A stretch of DNA of 64,000 nucleotides, taken from contig JALMQS010000153.1 in assembly GCA_024734495.1 (NCBI GenBank), positions 14,678,789-14,742,788 of the forward strand, read 5' to 3'. This DNA comes from Forficula auricularia (Eukaryota > Arthropoda > Insecta > Dermaptera > Forficulidae). Numbering within the stretch: the stretch's first letter is position 1; every line of letters begins with the position of its first letter. Shown one piece after another: positions 11,395 through 21,087 of this stretch. The notes beneath the pieces were generated by a model, which was given only the letters and a program-made list of their open reading frames with translations, did no database searches and was not told the DNA's origin. The translations under genes were made by a program, and so were the position numbers.

Positions 11395-12115
11395 ATTGTT
11401 AGAGACTATAGCTTCGAAGGCTTTACTTTCATTATAAGTCTTTTTCATTAGAAATATTTTATATTATTTCTTATGGATTCAAATACCCGATTGGATAAAG
11501 ATAAATTCAGTTTGAAGGAGACAATAAAAGAGTGTGTCTTCTGCTGGAATTATATATTTTTAGATTATTTATAACGAGACTATAGTTTCGAGAGCTTTGC
11601 CTTCTTCATGAGTCTATTACTTGAAGGAGAGGGGGAAAGCTCTCGAAACTATAGTCTCGTTATAAATAAATTAAAAATTTATAATTCCAGCAGAAGACAC
11701 TCTTTTTATTGTCTTCTTCAATTCATAAAAATTCTGCTACTCTCGACAAAAAACTTTCAATTTAAATTCAGTTTGTTGTTAGAGCAATAAAAAACAAAGT
11801 GGAGAATTGTTTGCTATGTGACCAGCTTGCTATAACAAGAAAACGCATTTATCTATACCCGATCGGATAATTGAACCCATGAGAAGAAATAACAGATAAA
11901 ATGTTTCTAGTAAAAAGACTGATGACGAAGTTTGAACCTCCAAAACGATAGTCTCTAAAAAATAAATTATATATATAGATATACATATTTATATCCGTTA
12001 TATATTTATGTTCATTTGCATTTAGCAGAGGACTACCTTATTGATTTCTATTTATGAATTCAACAACGCTGCTACTTTAGGCAAAACAAAATCTTTTCAA
12101 TTAAATTTTTATATA
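11395..12115. mobile_element. Family F foldback, split by a family E element
   Basis: The inverted left arm (GAGACTATAGCTTCGAAGGC, TTCAAATACCCGATTGGAT) mirrors the right arm (CCCGATCGGATAATTGAACC, AAAGACTGATGACGAAG). The right end is GCTGCTACTTTAGGCAAAAC. The hammerhead-like segment at 11922-11958 has lost GAAAC (reads AAAACG). Family E sits near the centre at 11514-11763. Confidence 0.6.
11514..11763 (+). mobile_element. Family E foldback with degenerate hammerheads
   Basis: Starts GAAGGAGACAATAAAAGAG and ends CTCTCGACAAAAAACTTTCA, with the two halves mirror-imaged about position 11625. Target duplication AAATTCAGTTT at 11503-11513 and 11764-11774. The minus-strand ribozyme reads CTCATGA instead of CTGATGA. 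The plus-strand copy has lost the CTGATGA segment but keeps CTCTCGAAACTATAGTC. Confidence 0.8.
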
Positions 12116-12148
12116 TTGAGATATTTTTACTATTTATTTTATTTGATT

Positions 12149-13072
12149 AAGGAGGTCCTTTCGCCACCAATGTTAAATACAAAATATTAGATTTTAACTA
12201 TAACTTAATTTTTTTATTTTAGTTTAAGTTTCTATCTATGCTTTGGTGAAGTTTGAATCACACATTAGGGAGCAAATTTTTGAAAATAAAATCTTAGTGT
12301 TATGGAAAATTAAAATCTTGACACTTTCTCTTGAATTATAGTACTATTAGTTGATTATATAAAGTTAAAAAAAACAACTAAAAATTAGCTTTTTGAAACA
12401 TGCAAATTTCTTCTTTTTTTTTTGCAATAAAATTTATGATTGACTGACGAATTTACTAAGATATTTACTTTAAAAATCACATCAATGCTATGCTTGTATG
12501 TTAACATAAACAGTATTAATACAACGCATTGCCAAATCATTCAAGACTTATTATCAGCTGATTTGAATAGATCAAACCTTAGACCATGAAATATATAGAC
12601 ACGCCCTCTGCTACTCTCCACACAGAGTGAAGTGAGGCCAACATCGCCTACAGATGACGTCACGTTCTCGCATAAATATTTTAGTTTTATTAATTTAATA
12701 TTAATTTGCGATTATTGGAATCCAAAATAAATAATCTAAACTACGATAAATTTATCTCAATGTATAATAATTCCTATAGTGACCATGCTATTTCTGAGTG
12801 TTCCTACCTACAGATGACGTCAAGTTCTATAGGAGATGTTGGCCTCATCAAATCGACAACAGGGCGTGTCTATATATTTCATGGTCTAAGGATCAAACTA
12901 ACTTTTGTATTTAATTATTTTTTATATAATTGTTTTTATTTCAGACATTTACGGCTTTTTCATACTATTTATTTTTTAATTCTATTATTTTTCATTTATA
13001 TTTTAACATATTTTATTAAATATTAGATACTACACTTCTTTTGACTCAACTGGAGCGAAAGGACCTCCTTAA
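12149..13072. mobile_element. Outer TIR element enclosing a hAT-type MITE
   Basis: Short inverted ends TTAAGGAGGTCCTTTCG (12149) and CGAAAGGACCTCCTTAA (13072) bracket about 920 bp of AT-rich DNA. A related end, GCGAAAGAACCTCCTTAAA, occurs at 48108. The inner insertion 12578-12890 splits it. No open frame of substance. Confidence 0.5.
12578..12890. mobile_element. hAT-type MITE, 313 bp
   Basis: Terminal inverted repeats CTTAGACCATGAAATATATA and its complement, with the 8-bp duplication GATCAAAC at 12570-12577 and 12891-12898. Inner blocks CTACAGATGACGTCACGTTC (near 12650) and CTACAGATGACGTCAAGTTC (near 12809) are direct repeats containing a CRE-like TGACGTCA. An 8-bp duplication fits the hAT superfamily. 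Confidence 0.75.
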
Positions 13073-13285
13073 TATTTTCAATTTCAATTAAATAAATGTT
13101 TAGAAATCAAAAACAAAACTATATGATTCATTAAAGAAAACACTCGTTGTTTTCTTTTAAATAGGGCTATTTTACAAAAGCAACTGAAGGGTGTGTATAA
13201 TGTATATGCAATGCAGCACCCCTTTCTTTCAAAAATTTCGAAGCCACTCTTTACATAGCAAATCAATTATAGAAGTTGAATTGAA

Positions 13286-13660
13286 AAGGACTTCTCTGCC
13301 GCCCGCCCCAATTGAATATCCGCCGCCCTGCAGTTTACTCCGTTTCTCTTTACGTCTAATTATTATGATTATTTGGGCGGGAAAGGCTTTTAGGGGTTAG
13401 GCGTGACCGATGCGGTCACACAGAGGGGTGTTATTTTCAAATGTCTATTCAAATCAACCCCATATGTTGCGACGTCACCTCGAGCCCTCTACCCTCTCGT
13501 TGGCGGCGTCGCTGACACGTGGAAACCTTTTCTTTGGAAAAGAGGGCGGTTTAAGAAATATACATACAGGGTGATCGAAGAAAGGAGAAGAAAAAGAAGG
13601 ATAAGGGTCGCCTTATATATATATATATATATATACTTCTATTGGAAAAAGGAAATAAAT
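13286..13660. promoter_or_regulatory. GC-richer non-repetitive island
   Basis: A locally GC-rich, CpG-containing segment (13290-13560) in otherwise AT-rich DNA, with GCGACGTCACCTCGAG and TGACACGTGGAAACC, which contains a CACGTG E-box. It ends at a TA microsatellite (13612-13634). The open frames through it have no recognisable domain. It could be a promoter, an enhancer or an unrecognised repeat. Confidence 0.3.
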
Positions 13661-13789
13661 TAATAATAAATCCTCTTTTGTGTTCCTTTCTACTTAAGGA
13701 TTAGAACCCTTAAAAATGAGAATTCAAGGAATATTATTTCAATCAATTGGTTTTGAAAAAAAATAAATAAATATAGATATATAGCTGAA

Positions 13790-14019
13790 TATGGATAAAA
13801 ATGTAATTGAAAAAATTTTGTTTTGCCATTAGTAGCAAAGTTGTTATAGCAAGCTAGTTAGATAACAAAAACGTTTGCTATAACAACAAAACGAATTTTT
13901 CTATAATATATTGAATCGGGTATTTGAACCCATGAGAAATAACAATAAAGTATTTCTAAAAGACTGATGGTGGATGAAGGTCAAACCTTCGAAACTATAG
14001 CCTCAAACAAATAAATTAT
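13790..14019 (+). mobile_element. Family F element, truncated at the family E insertion
   Basis: Contains AACGTTTGCTATAACAACAA, TCGGGTATTTGAACCCATGA and a hammerhead-like segment (CTGATGG at 13964, GAAAC at 13991-13995, then GCC instead of GTC). Its right part is interrupted by the family E element at 14020. Confidence 0.6.
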
Positions 14020-14297
14020 AAATTGAAGGAGAAAATAAAAGTGTGTCTTCTGCTGGAATTATACATTTTTAATTTATTTATAACGAGATAGTTTCGAGAG
14101 CTTTGTTCTTTCATCAGTCTATTAAAATTGATTCACAGAACTTTTTTTAATAGACTGATGAAGAGGGCAAAGCTCTCGAAACTATAGTCTCGTTATAAAT
14201 AAATTAAAAATGTATAATTCCAGCAGAATACACACTCTTTTATCGTCTCCTTCAATTTGTAAAAATTCTGCTACTCTAGGCAAAAAACTTTCAATTG
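14020..14297 (+). mobile_element. Family E foldback with one intact hammerhead
   Basis: Mirror-image element flanked by AAATAAATTAT at 14009-14019 and 14298-14308. The left half carries a minus-strand hammerhead-like segment with a weakened stem II (14083-14130). The right half carries an intact plus-strand one (14145-14202). It ends GGCAAAAAACTTTCAATTG. Confidence 0.8.
14145..14202 (+). ncRNA. Type I hammerhead ribozyme (family E)
   Basis: Conserved core in order: CTGATGA 14155-14161; stem II GAGGGC/GCTCTC (one G-U pair) with loop AAA; GAAAC 14178-14182; minimal stem III formed by ACTATAGT; cleavage triplet GTC ending at 14189. Stem I can form from TAATAGA on the 5' side and TCGTTATA on the 3' side with a small internal loop, as in natural type I ribozymes. 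Known hammerheads with very short stem III act as dimers in Penelope-like elements and retrozymes; activity here is inferred. Confidence 0.75.
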
Positions 14298-14426
14298 AAA
14301 TAAATTATTTATAGTACATATGTATTTATTGATCTTACATTATTCTCATATGAAAGGTGACTTTATAACTAATTTTACTAATAAATCGGTGAACGGGAAA
14401 ACATTTATTTTACTCTATTTTTTTTT

Positions 14427-14672
14427 TTTTTTTTTTTCAATTGATTAATTGAATGTTTCGGACCTCTTCAAGTGCCTATCCTCAGGATAAAATCAATTTT
14501 TAGATTTCTCTGCTGTTTAAGATACATTTAAATATCGATTTATTAAAAATATAATAAAACATCAGTTGCGTTTTTAATGAATCGGCATTTAATTGTATCT
14601 CCTACAATTCTAAAAAGTGATATTATGCCGACGATGAAGGTGACCGAAATGTCCAATTAATCAATTAAAAAT
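14427..14672. repeat. Small foldback element
   Basis: The left arm TCAATTGATTAATTGAATG plus TTTCGGACC, and the right arm GACCGAAATGTCCAATTAAT plus CAATT, form about 35 bp of inverted repeat around an AT-rich centre. Confidence 0.5.
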
Positions 14673-15180
14673 ATAAAATTAAAAACTGTCACATAAATTT
14701 AGTTTAATTAATTTCGACTATCTTCCTGATTTAAATAATTAAATAAATGCCTATATTTCTATAGAAATCTTAATAAAAATTCAATAAATTTACTTTTATT
14801 TTAGTTAAATTATTATTTTAACAATAAAAGAACCTATACCTAACGCGGTTTCGATTTAACTCTTAATTCGGAAATTTTGTCGAACGTACGTAACCTCCGT
14901 ATTAGACGGGGTTTAACTGAACTTTATTATTATTATTATTTAATATATATGTTTACAAAATCTAATAGAAGAAAAATTTGTGATGGCTATAATTTATAAA
15001 AATAAAATAATAATGTGTCTTTTATTATTAACATGATAGACCCCTGGTAACAGCTCCAAAGATATTAGCTGAAACTTGGTATACTAAATAAAATGTTGCA
15101 ATTCGGATTAACCCGAAAAGAATCTTTCAAATTAAAAACTTTAATTATTATTAAGCTAACAGCCTAAGGATATTTAAAGG
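14673..15180. other. AT-rich intergenic stretch
   Basis: Contains a short ATT-type microsatellite near 14925-14945. Nothing coding was seen. Confidence 0.45.
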
Positions 15181-15300
15181 ATTTGATCTTGGAAGTTAAG
15201 CTCAATAGGATGATTTTTGGATCGGTGGTCGTCTAATCCCACATGTGATGCTTATTACTGTCGTCTCAACCCCAGTAGAATTGTCTGGATCCTTCTGAAA
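15181..15300 (+). mobile_element. 5S-rRNA-like SINE fragment
   Basis: GATCTTGGAAGTTAAGC followed 20 bp later by TTTTGGATCGGTGGTCG resembles the 3' half of animal 5S rRNA (GATCTCGGAAGTTAAGC and ACTTGGATGGGTGACCG). The following TCTCAACCCCAGT block recurs beside the second 5S-like piece at 38245-38350. It looks like a 5S-derived (SINE3-type) element rather than a functional gene. Confidence 0.5.
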
Positions 15301-16409
15301 TCGATGGTGGAATCTTTAGGAAGGATTAATGATTTTATTTCGTTATAAGAGTAATATTTTAGTGTGATTCAAGCAAAAGGAATGTGACGGGTGTAATAAA
15401 GCAAGTGGTGTTCCTAAACAGCCATCTATTTGAACGATTGAGGGATTTAAATGAGGGATCTATTAGAAACAGGTATCTACATTTAATAGACCAAACAACA
15501 GGTCTATTCTGCAAATAAGTCGCTAAAATGTAACTTTTTAATTACGGTTTTTAATTAAATAAATTTTAACTTAGGTAAAGAAAAACGACTAGGAATTTAG
15601 CGACATAGATGAAAATGATCCAAGTTAACCAGTCAGTTAATTTTCAAATGATGAAAATAAATAAAAACTAAACTTATTTAATAATCAAATTACTAGAAAG
15701 GAATATGATTTTGATAAAAATAAAATTGAAAATTAAAAATCTTTTCATATTCAATCAATTGGAAGAGTTAATATGCATATTAATTTCATCAAATAGTTAT
15801 TTAGCTGGTTAAATAAATCGTTATTTTTTGGAGAAGTTTTTTATTTTTAAAATTATTGTATTTAGTGACCCATTCTAAAGTCTATAGCTTAAATCAGAGT
15901 TAATTTAAATACGAGCTAGGTTAAATATGTGAATTGTGTGAAACATACCTAGTATTTTAATTAACTCTTTTTAAAATGTTTCACCTAGAACCGACACCAA
16001 GTTCCTTAAAAACTATAGCTAAAAGTTAACTTTTTGAAAGCTTTAAAATAGCAATGTGAAAACTTTTCAAGACTCGGCACACTTTGCGCAAATTTTAGGA
16101 ATTAATCAGAGAATGAGCAAGAAAGTTAAAACTTGGTATACGTGCATAATGAGCAAGAAAGTTAAAACTTGGTATATGTGCTGTGATATTGACGACGAAT
16201 TGTGTACCCAATTTCAGCTAATTAGCTCCAACTATTCGATAGCTTACTAAGTGGAAATTCTCAGTCAATTTTCCAACTCGAAGTTCTGATTCTAAAAATA
16301 ATCTAATTTAATTAATTATTCGTTTAGGAAGTACGATTTTCTGCTCTTCAGTTATCATGTGTATCGAAATTCTGACAAACAATCAGACACATGTGGAGAA
16401 AGAGAAACC
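15301..16409. other. AT-rich stretch with a small tandem duplication
   Basis: GAGCAAGAAAGTTAAAACTT is repeated about 37 bp apart near 16114 and 16151. GTGTGAAACATACCTAGTAT near 15935 belongs to a dispersed fragment also seen at 52730 and 52905. No gene. Confidence 0.45.
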
Positions 16410-16665
16410 CGAGGGGTGATCCGCGATTGGAAGTAGGTGTACACCTCTTTGGAAGTATTTTGGAAGTACTTGGAAGAGTTTGGAAATATTTGGAAGTACT
16501 TGGAAACATTTGAAAGCACTTGGGATTATTTGGAAGTGCTTGGAAATATTTGGAAGTACTTAGAAATATTTGGAAGTACTTGGAAATATTTGGAATTACT
16601 TGGAAATATTTGGAAGTAGAAGTGGAAGTAGGTGTACAGCATATTAGGTCGCGGTTCACCCCTCG
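16410..16665. mobile_element. hAT-type MITE family B copy 1, with internal minisatellite
   Basis: Ends CGAGGGGTGATCCGCG and CGCGGTTCACCCCTCG. The near-duplication GAGAAACC at 16402-16409 and GAGAAAACC at 16666-16674 flanks it. Compared with the other copies (134-159 bp) it is lengthened to 256 bp by tandem units of about 20 bp (TTGGAAGTACTTGGAAATAT) at 16450-16618. The open frames on both strands here are products of this minisatellite. Confidence 0.85.
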
Positions 16666-17886
16666 GAGAAAACCGAGTGGTTGAAAATTATTTTTCTTCA
16701 CGTTTCAAACATTTTTTAAGATAATAACGAAAATAAAAGAAAGTGCCCAGTAAAAAGGAAATTAACGCATATGGCTTAAATTTAGAGACGATTTTGGTTT
16801 TAAACACAACGGTTAAAATTCACAGAAGATCTAGATCTAGAAGGATGTTAAAATATAAACTATATCAAATAAAGGGAATTTACTATTACTACTACTATAA
16901 AATAGCTATAGGCTATAGATATTTTTTAAAGAAAAAAAATTAAAGAATTTAAATTATTTATTTATTGGGGGAATATAATATATAGATAGATAGAGAGAAA
17001 GAGATGAAATGTGAAATCTAAATTCTTTAATATATTTATTTTATAAGCTGGATATCTGTTTTATAACGATTTTGATTTTTTTCCACTTACTATCTATAAA
17101 TATAATATTAGATTACAGTATAATTACAGTATAAAGATATTAATAATAAAATGAAATTCATTTATGTTTTAGTATTTTTTTTTTTTTTGTTTTTTTTTTG
17201 TTCATCTAATAACGACTAAGAGAAAAATTTTCATTTTTTTGTTTTTTGTTTTTTTAAGTATAGAATTATTATTAATCAAATTAAAAAAAATAACATAGGA
17301 ACATTGAAAGTAGATATAGATATATATACATATAATTATAATACATAAATAATATTATTAATAGAGTAATATATTTTATCTAAACAAAGAAACCAACGAT
17401 TATAAAAATTGCTATTGGTAATTTTTTTTATATATATTTATTTATAGCATCTTATTGTGAAAATTGAAAAATCTAAGATTTTAAAGTTGATGATTTTTAT
17501 TAGCATTTCGAAAAAATGTTTTTTTGTAAAATCAAGGAGAATTAGAATCACATATGGAGAAGATAAATTAGCAATAAAAGCAGAGATTAAAAGAGAGTGT
17601 AATAAATAAATTAAAAATTTAAAAATTAGTTATGTATAATATACTATAGGTATAGGTACTTTTTGAAGATTTTGAAGATTTTGAAAATGTGCCTAGTCAG
17701 TGGACAGAGTTTATATTTTCGTAAATTTCTAATTATAATTATAAGCGGATTAAAGATTGCGATAAATCGACTTATCACTAATAAGCTGTCGAATGGACCA
17801 AACCTTGGCCCTGAGGGCGTCTTTTTAGGGTTACATTTAAAACTTTAAAACCATCTAGTTTTACATATTTCCACCCATGTTTCTAA
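16666..17886. other. Very AT-rich stretch
   Basis: Poly-T and TATA-type simple sequence (17170-17260, 17310-17350). The short frames at 16743-16943 and 17663-17848 lack any recognisable feature. Confidence 0.45.
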
Positions 17887-18036
17887 GGGCCGGTTGTATG
17901 TCTCAAAGTAAATGCTTTTTACCGCTAACACATGGTAGATGGTAAATGGAGGGACTGGGATGGCCAATCCCTCCATTTACCATCTACCCTGTGTTAGTGG
18001 TAAAAAAGCATTTACTTTGTGACATACAACCGGCCC
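17887..18036. mobile_element. PIF/Harbinger-like MITE family C, 150 bp, near-perfect hairpin
   Basis: Ends GGGCCGGTTGTATGTC and its complement, with TAA at 17884-17886 and 18037-18039. The arms pair over almost the whole length. GGGCC ends and a TWA duplication are typical of PIF/Harbinger-derived MITEs. The closest copy is at 60448-60587. Confidence 0.8.
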
Positions 18037-19035
18037 TAAGTCCTCTCTGACATTCTGCCAAGATATCCAAGCCTGGGGTTTAACAGTAGAAAATTTACTT
18101 ATGATTGGTCACAAGGCCTATAAATTTACCATAATTCCCATCATTTAGGGTAGTGGAATGTTGCACCAATAGCTCCGAAAGATCTATAATTTGGTTCAGA
18201 TCATACAAAGTTCCTAGTATTTTAATCCTCTCCCCATTTCGGGTAGTTACTTTGCACACCAATATTTTTGAAGGGTTGTGAAAAAAAAACTATAAAATTT
18301 AGTCCATATTGAATAAAGTGGCTAGAATATTGAGCTTTTATTTAAATAGATATTTATTTTGAAATCACAAACAGAAACTTCAATTTTATATATACGTATA
18401 GATGCATAAGATTTGACTGTAAGGGGTGTTGAATATTTGAAAATTCGCTTAAATGAAGCTTTAGGATGAATGAAAGAATTCAGCTCATTTGAATATACCT
18501 ACGTTAAGGGTTAAGCTAATAAGTAGGTTTAAACAAATGAAAGAGCGGAAAATATTCTTCTACAATGGACGAGGCTATGCAAGAGTTATTTTAGTGCACT
18601 TTATTAAATATAATTAAGAAAAATTCAAATATTTATTTTTATATTTTGAATTTTAAAAGTATATTTTTTCAATAAAAGATCCCTACCCCCCCCCCCTTCT
18701 ATTTTAGGTAATCAATATGTAGGTATGTTATGGAAATCTAAATAAATATTCTGATTATAAATTATATAGATAATAAATGAAAGTACAATAATATGATTTT
18801 TTTTCATTGTAATCTTATTTATTATGTATACCTATTTCTATGAAAATTGAATCTATTAACATGTGACGTTCACTTGCCCCACTTCCCGAACCCCCATGCC
18901 TTCGATTTGGAATCAAAATTTTACGTTAATATTGGTTTTTAACTCATTTCCTAAACTTTTATTAACTATTTTCGAGGACAAAAAAAATCCAGCTAATCAG
19001 GTTTCGAAATAATCATTTAGATAGGTTTTTTAAGT
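18037..19035. other. AT-rich intergenic stretch
   Basis: Contains a C run at about 18685-18697. No gene or element recognised. Confidence 0.45.
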
Positions 19036-19049
19036 AAACTAATTATTAA

Positions 19050-19186
19050 ATTGAAATTTTTTTGCCGAGAGTAGCAGAATTTTTATATATTGAAGGAGAC
19101 AATAAAAGAGTTTGTCTTCTGCTGGAATTATAAATTTTATTTATTTATAATTCCAGCAGAAGACACAATCTTTTATTGTCTCCTTC
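19050..19186 (-). mobile_element. Family E foldback lacking its ribozyme centre
   Basis: Starts TTGCCGAGAGTAGCAG (the long end, reversed) and ends at ATTGTCTCCTTC. The arms meet at AAATTTTATTTATTTATAA without the CTGATGA...GAAAC segment. Target duplication AAACTAATTATTAA at 19036-19049 and 19187-19200. A precise internal loss, or a copy made without the centre. Confidence 0.8.
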
Positions 19187-19200
19187 AAACTAATTATTAA

Positions 19201-19692
19201 CTGATGGGTGAATCAAAATAAAACAAGTGGTAGAATAACTAAAACAATAATTAAAAATAAATTTTGAAGAAAAATAAAATCTTTTTGACTATGTTAATAA
19301 ATTTAAATTTTTAAAAGGACCAGAATTAAATACTTAAATTTGAAATAAAAATTTTATTTTAATTCTGACTAGAAAATTGTCAATTTTTCCTGAATTCAAA
19401 ATTAAATATAAGATTAAAATTTTGCTTTTAACTAACACAAAAAAGTTACTGAGTAAAGTTTGTTATACCGGGTACTGATTTGAATAAATATAGAAAATTA
19501 AAAAAAAATATATTTTTATAAATGAATTCTTACAAATAAATCTCTTATAAAAAATCTAAAACGTTATTTAAAATCCAAACGTTTCGGAAGAATAGAGAAT
19601 TTCTCTTTTTATTTATTTATTTTTATTTATTTAGTAATGCTCTGAGACGAGTCGCCTCATAGATCAGAAAATGCATAAGAGTGAAACATTTA
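19201..19692. other. AT-rich intergenic stretch
   Basis: Nothing coding; TTTA-type simple repeat near 19605-19632. Confidence 0.45.
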
Positions 19693-19891
19693 GGCCCAGT
19701 TGTATGTCAGCTGAAAGCCTGTTGTTGACAGACGGTCAAACCTTAGTACTCACCAAGTGCCGGGCCGGGTGGCCAATCAGATGACATGCACTTTCATCTG
19801 ATTGGCCCTCCGGCCGGGCACATGGTGAATACTAAGGTTTGACCGTCTGTCAACTTAACAACGGCTTTACAAACCGACTTACAACTAGGCC
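19693..19891. mobile_element. PIF/Harbinger-like MITE family C, subfamily 2
   Basis: Ends GGCCCAGTTGTATGTC and the complement of that motif at the right, flanked by TTA at 19690-19692 and 19892-19894. Inner arms GACGGTCAAACCTTAGTA and its complement surround GCCGGGCCGGGTGGCCAATC. The same subfamily is disrupted at 23530-24169. Confidence 0.7.
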
Positions 19892-20289
19892 TTAGAGTAC
19901 AACTGACAATTAAAAAAAAACATCACGAATCCATATCTCTAAACAATAATAATAATAATAATTTAATCATTGTATTTTTAAATAACGTTTTAAAGATTTG
20001 TATTTATTTAAATAAATATATATTATTTCAACTATAGTATAATATTTTCCGAAATGCTAATAAAAATGCTTCAGGGTATTATTTTTATATCTATATGTAT
20101 ATATTTTTATATATATAATCACACTTTTTCTCACAAGCACACATATATTTTCTAAATAACGAAAATTTAACAGGTAAAATATATTTTATATATATATGTA
20201 TGTATAAGTATATATAGTAATATATGTATAATATATACAATTAAAGTGAGAAGATATAGCTTTGCTGAGGCTTTTTAGAGAGAGTCCGG
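19892..20289 (-). other. Probable 3' UTR of the Sox gene
   Basis: Lies immediately downstream of the TGA at 20290-20292. Candidate AATAAA poly(A) signals on the minus strand include 20003-20008. The AT dinucleotide runs (20090-20240) are simple sequence. The 3' end cannot be placed without transcript data. Confidence 0.35.
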
Positions 20290-20860
20290 TCAGAAGATGA
20301 CGGTGAGCGGGCGGCGGAATTCGGAGGAGGGAGTGGACGCCGCCTGGTGATGGTGATGGTGATATTGGGCGGCATACTGAGACATCGGCAACAAGCCCAG
20401 GCACGCCTGCAGCTGCAGCGGCTGCAGCTGCCGCCGCTGCAGAGTAATACGGCGAGGCAGCCGGGGAAGGCGCCTGGGATGTCGACGTGGTCGATGAGGA
20501 CGAGTCGGTGGCCGGTTTGAGATCCGGAGGCGATTGAGCAGGCGGAGGACTGTTGCTGTACGCCGAAGATGCCGTCGTGGTGGTGGTCGTGGTAGTACTG
20601 CTGCTGTTATTACTAGTGCTGTTGTTGTTGCTGGCCTCCAGCCCGGAGGCATAAGCCTTGCTCGACTCGAAATAAGCTTTGGTTAGAGCGCTAGCCGGGT
20701 CTAAGTAACCACCCCGTTCCATGTACCCTTTGGTAGACGATGCGTCCAAGTATTTCGCTTCTGAGTACATTGACATGGCTAGGCTTGACGGTGGCATATA
20801 TGCAGACCGGTATTTGTCAGCCTCCATTGAGTATTTCATGGCATCCATTGAGCTGACCAC
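20290..20860 (-). CDS. Sox21b: Sox21b-like transcription factor, terminal coding exon
   Basis: The acceptor TTTGTAATTGCAG precedes GTG at 20860. The exon opens VVSSMDAMKYSMEADKYR, continues with Tyr/Ser-rich blocks (MSMYSEAKYLDASSTKGY, ALTKAYFESSKAY), an Asn/Ser/Thr-rich low-complexity stretch and a polyalanine run. The final part, in another frame, is LGLLPMSQYAAQY, a His run and SSEFRRPLTVIF, then TGA 20290-20292. From my memory of the family, the tyrosine-rich blocks and the RRPLTVIF-type end are those of insect SoxB/Sox21b proteins, HMG-box regulators acting in the nucleus, chiefly in neural and epidermal development. The frame changes by +1 inside the alanine-coding GCAGCTGCAG tract (about 20404-20445); the exon is 571 nt, one more than a multiple of three. 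Assembly error is likeliest. It could be another SoxB paralogue. Confidence 0.75.
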
Positions 20861-21087
20861 CTGCAATTACAAAAACAAAACAAACAAATTTGATTAAAAT
20901 TAAAAAGAAACAACAGCAAATAATAATTCATCCATTTTCAAATGACCTTTGGTGGCTGAATACTTTAATTAATAGAACTTTTGAAATAAGCCATATTGAA
21001 AACTTTTAATATATTTATTAAGACCCATCCCTTAAGAACAGGGGCTCGGGGAACTCGAATTTTGTGCTGGCGAGTGTAACATAATTT
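20861..21087 (-). other. Sox intron, proximal part
   Basis: Intronic sequence upstream of the last exon's acceptor, up to the family E insertion. No additional exon was seen. Confidence 0.5.

Noticed and set aside
11380..11410. Minus-strand CCTTCATGGCCTGG tested as a possible HMG-box start
   Set aside because: Flanking codons do not match the HMG box, and it lies downstream of the Sox stop.
13403..13663. 86-codon plus-strand frame
   Set aside because: Ends in a TA microsatellite and shows no recognisable protein features.
16348..16701. 117-codon Tyr/Phe/Ser/Lys repeat protein (and its plus-strand shadow)
   Set aside because: Translation of the minisatellite inside a family B MITE.
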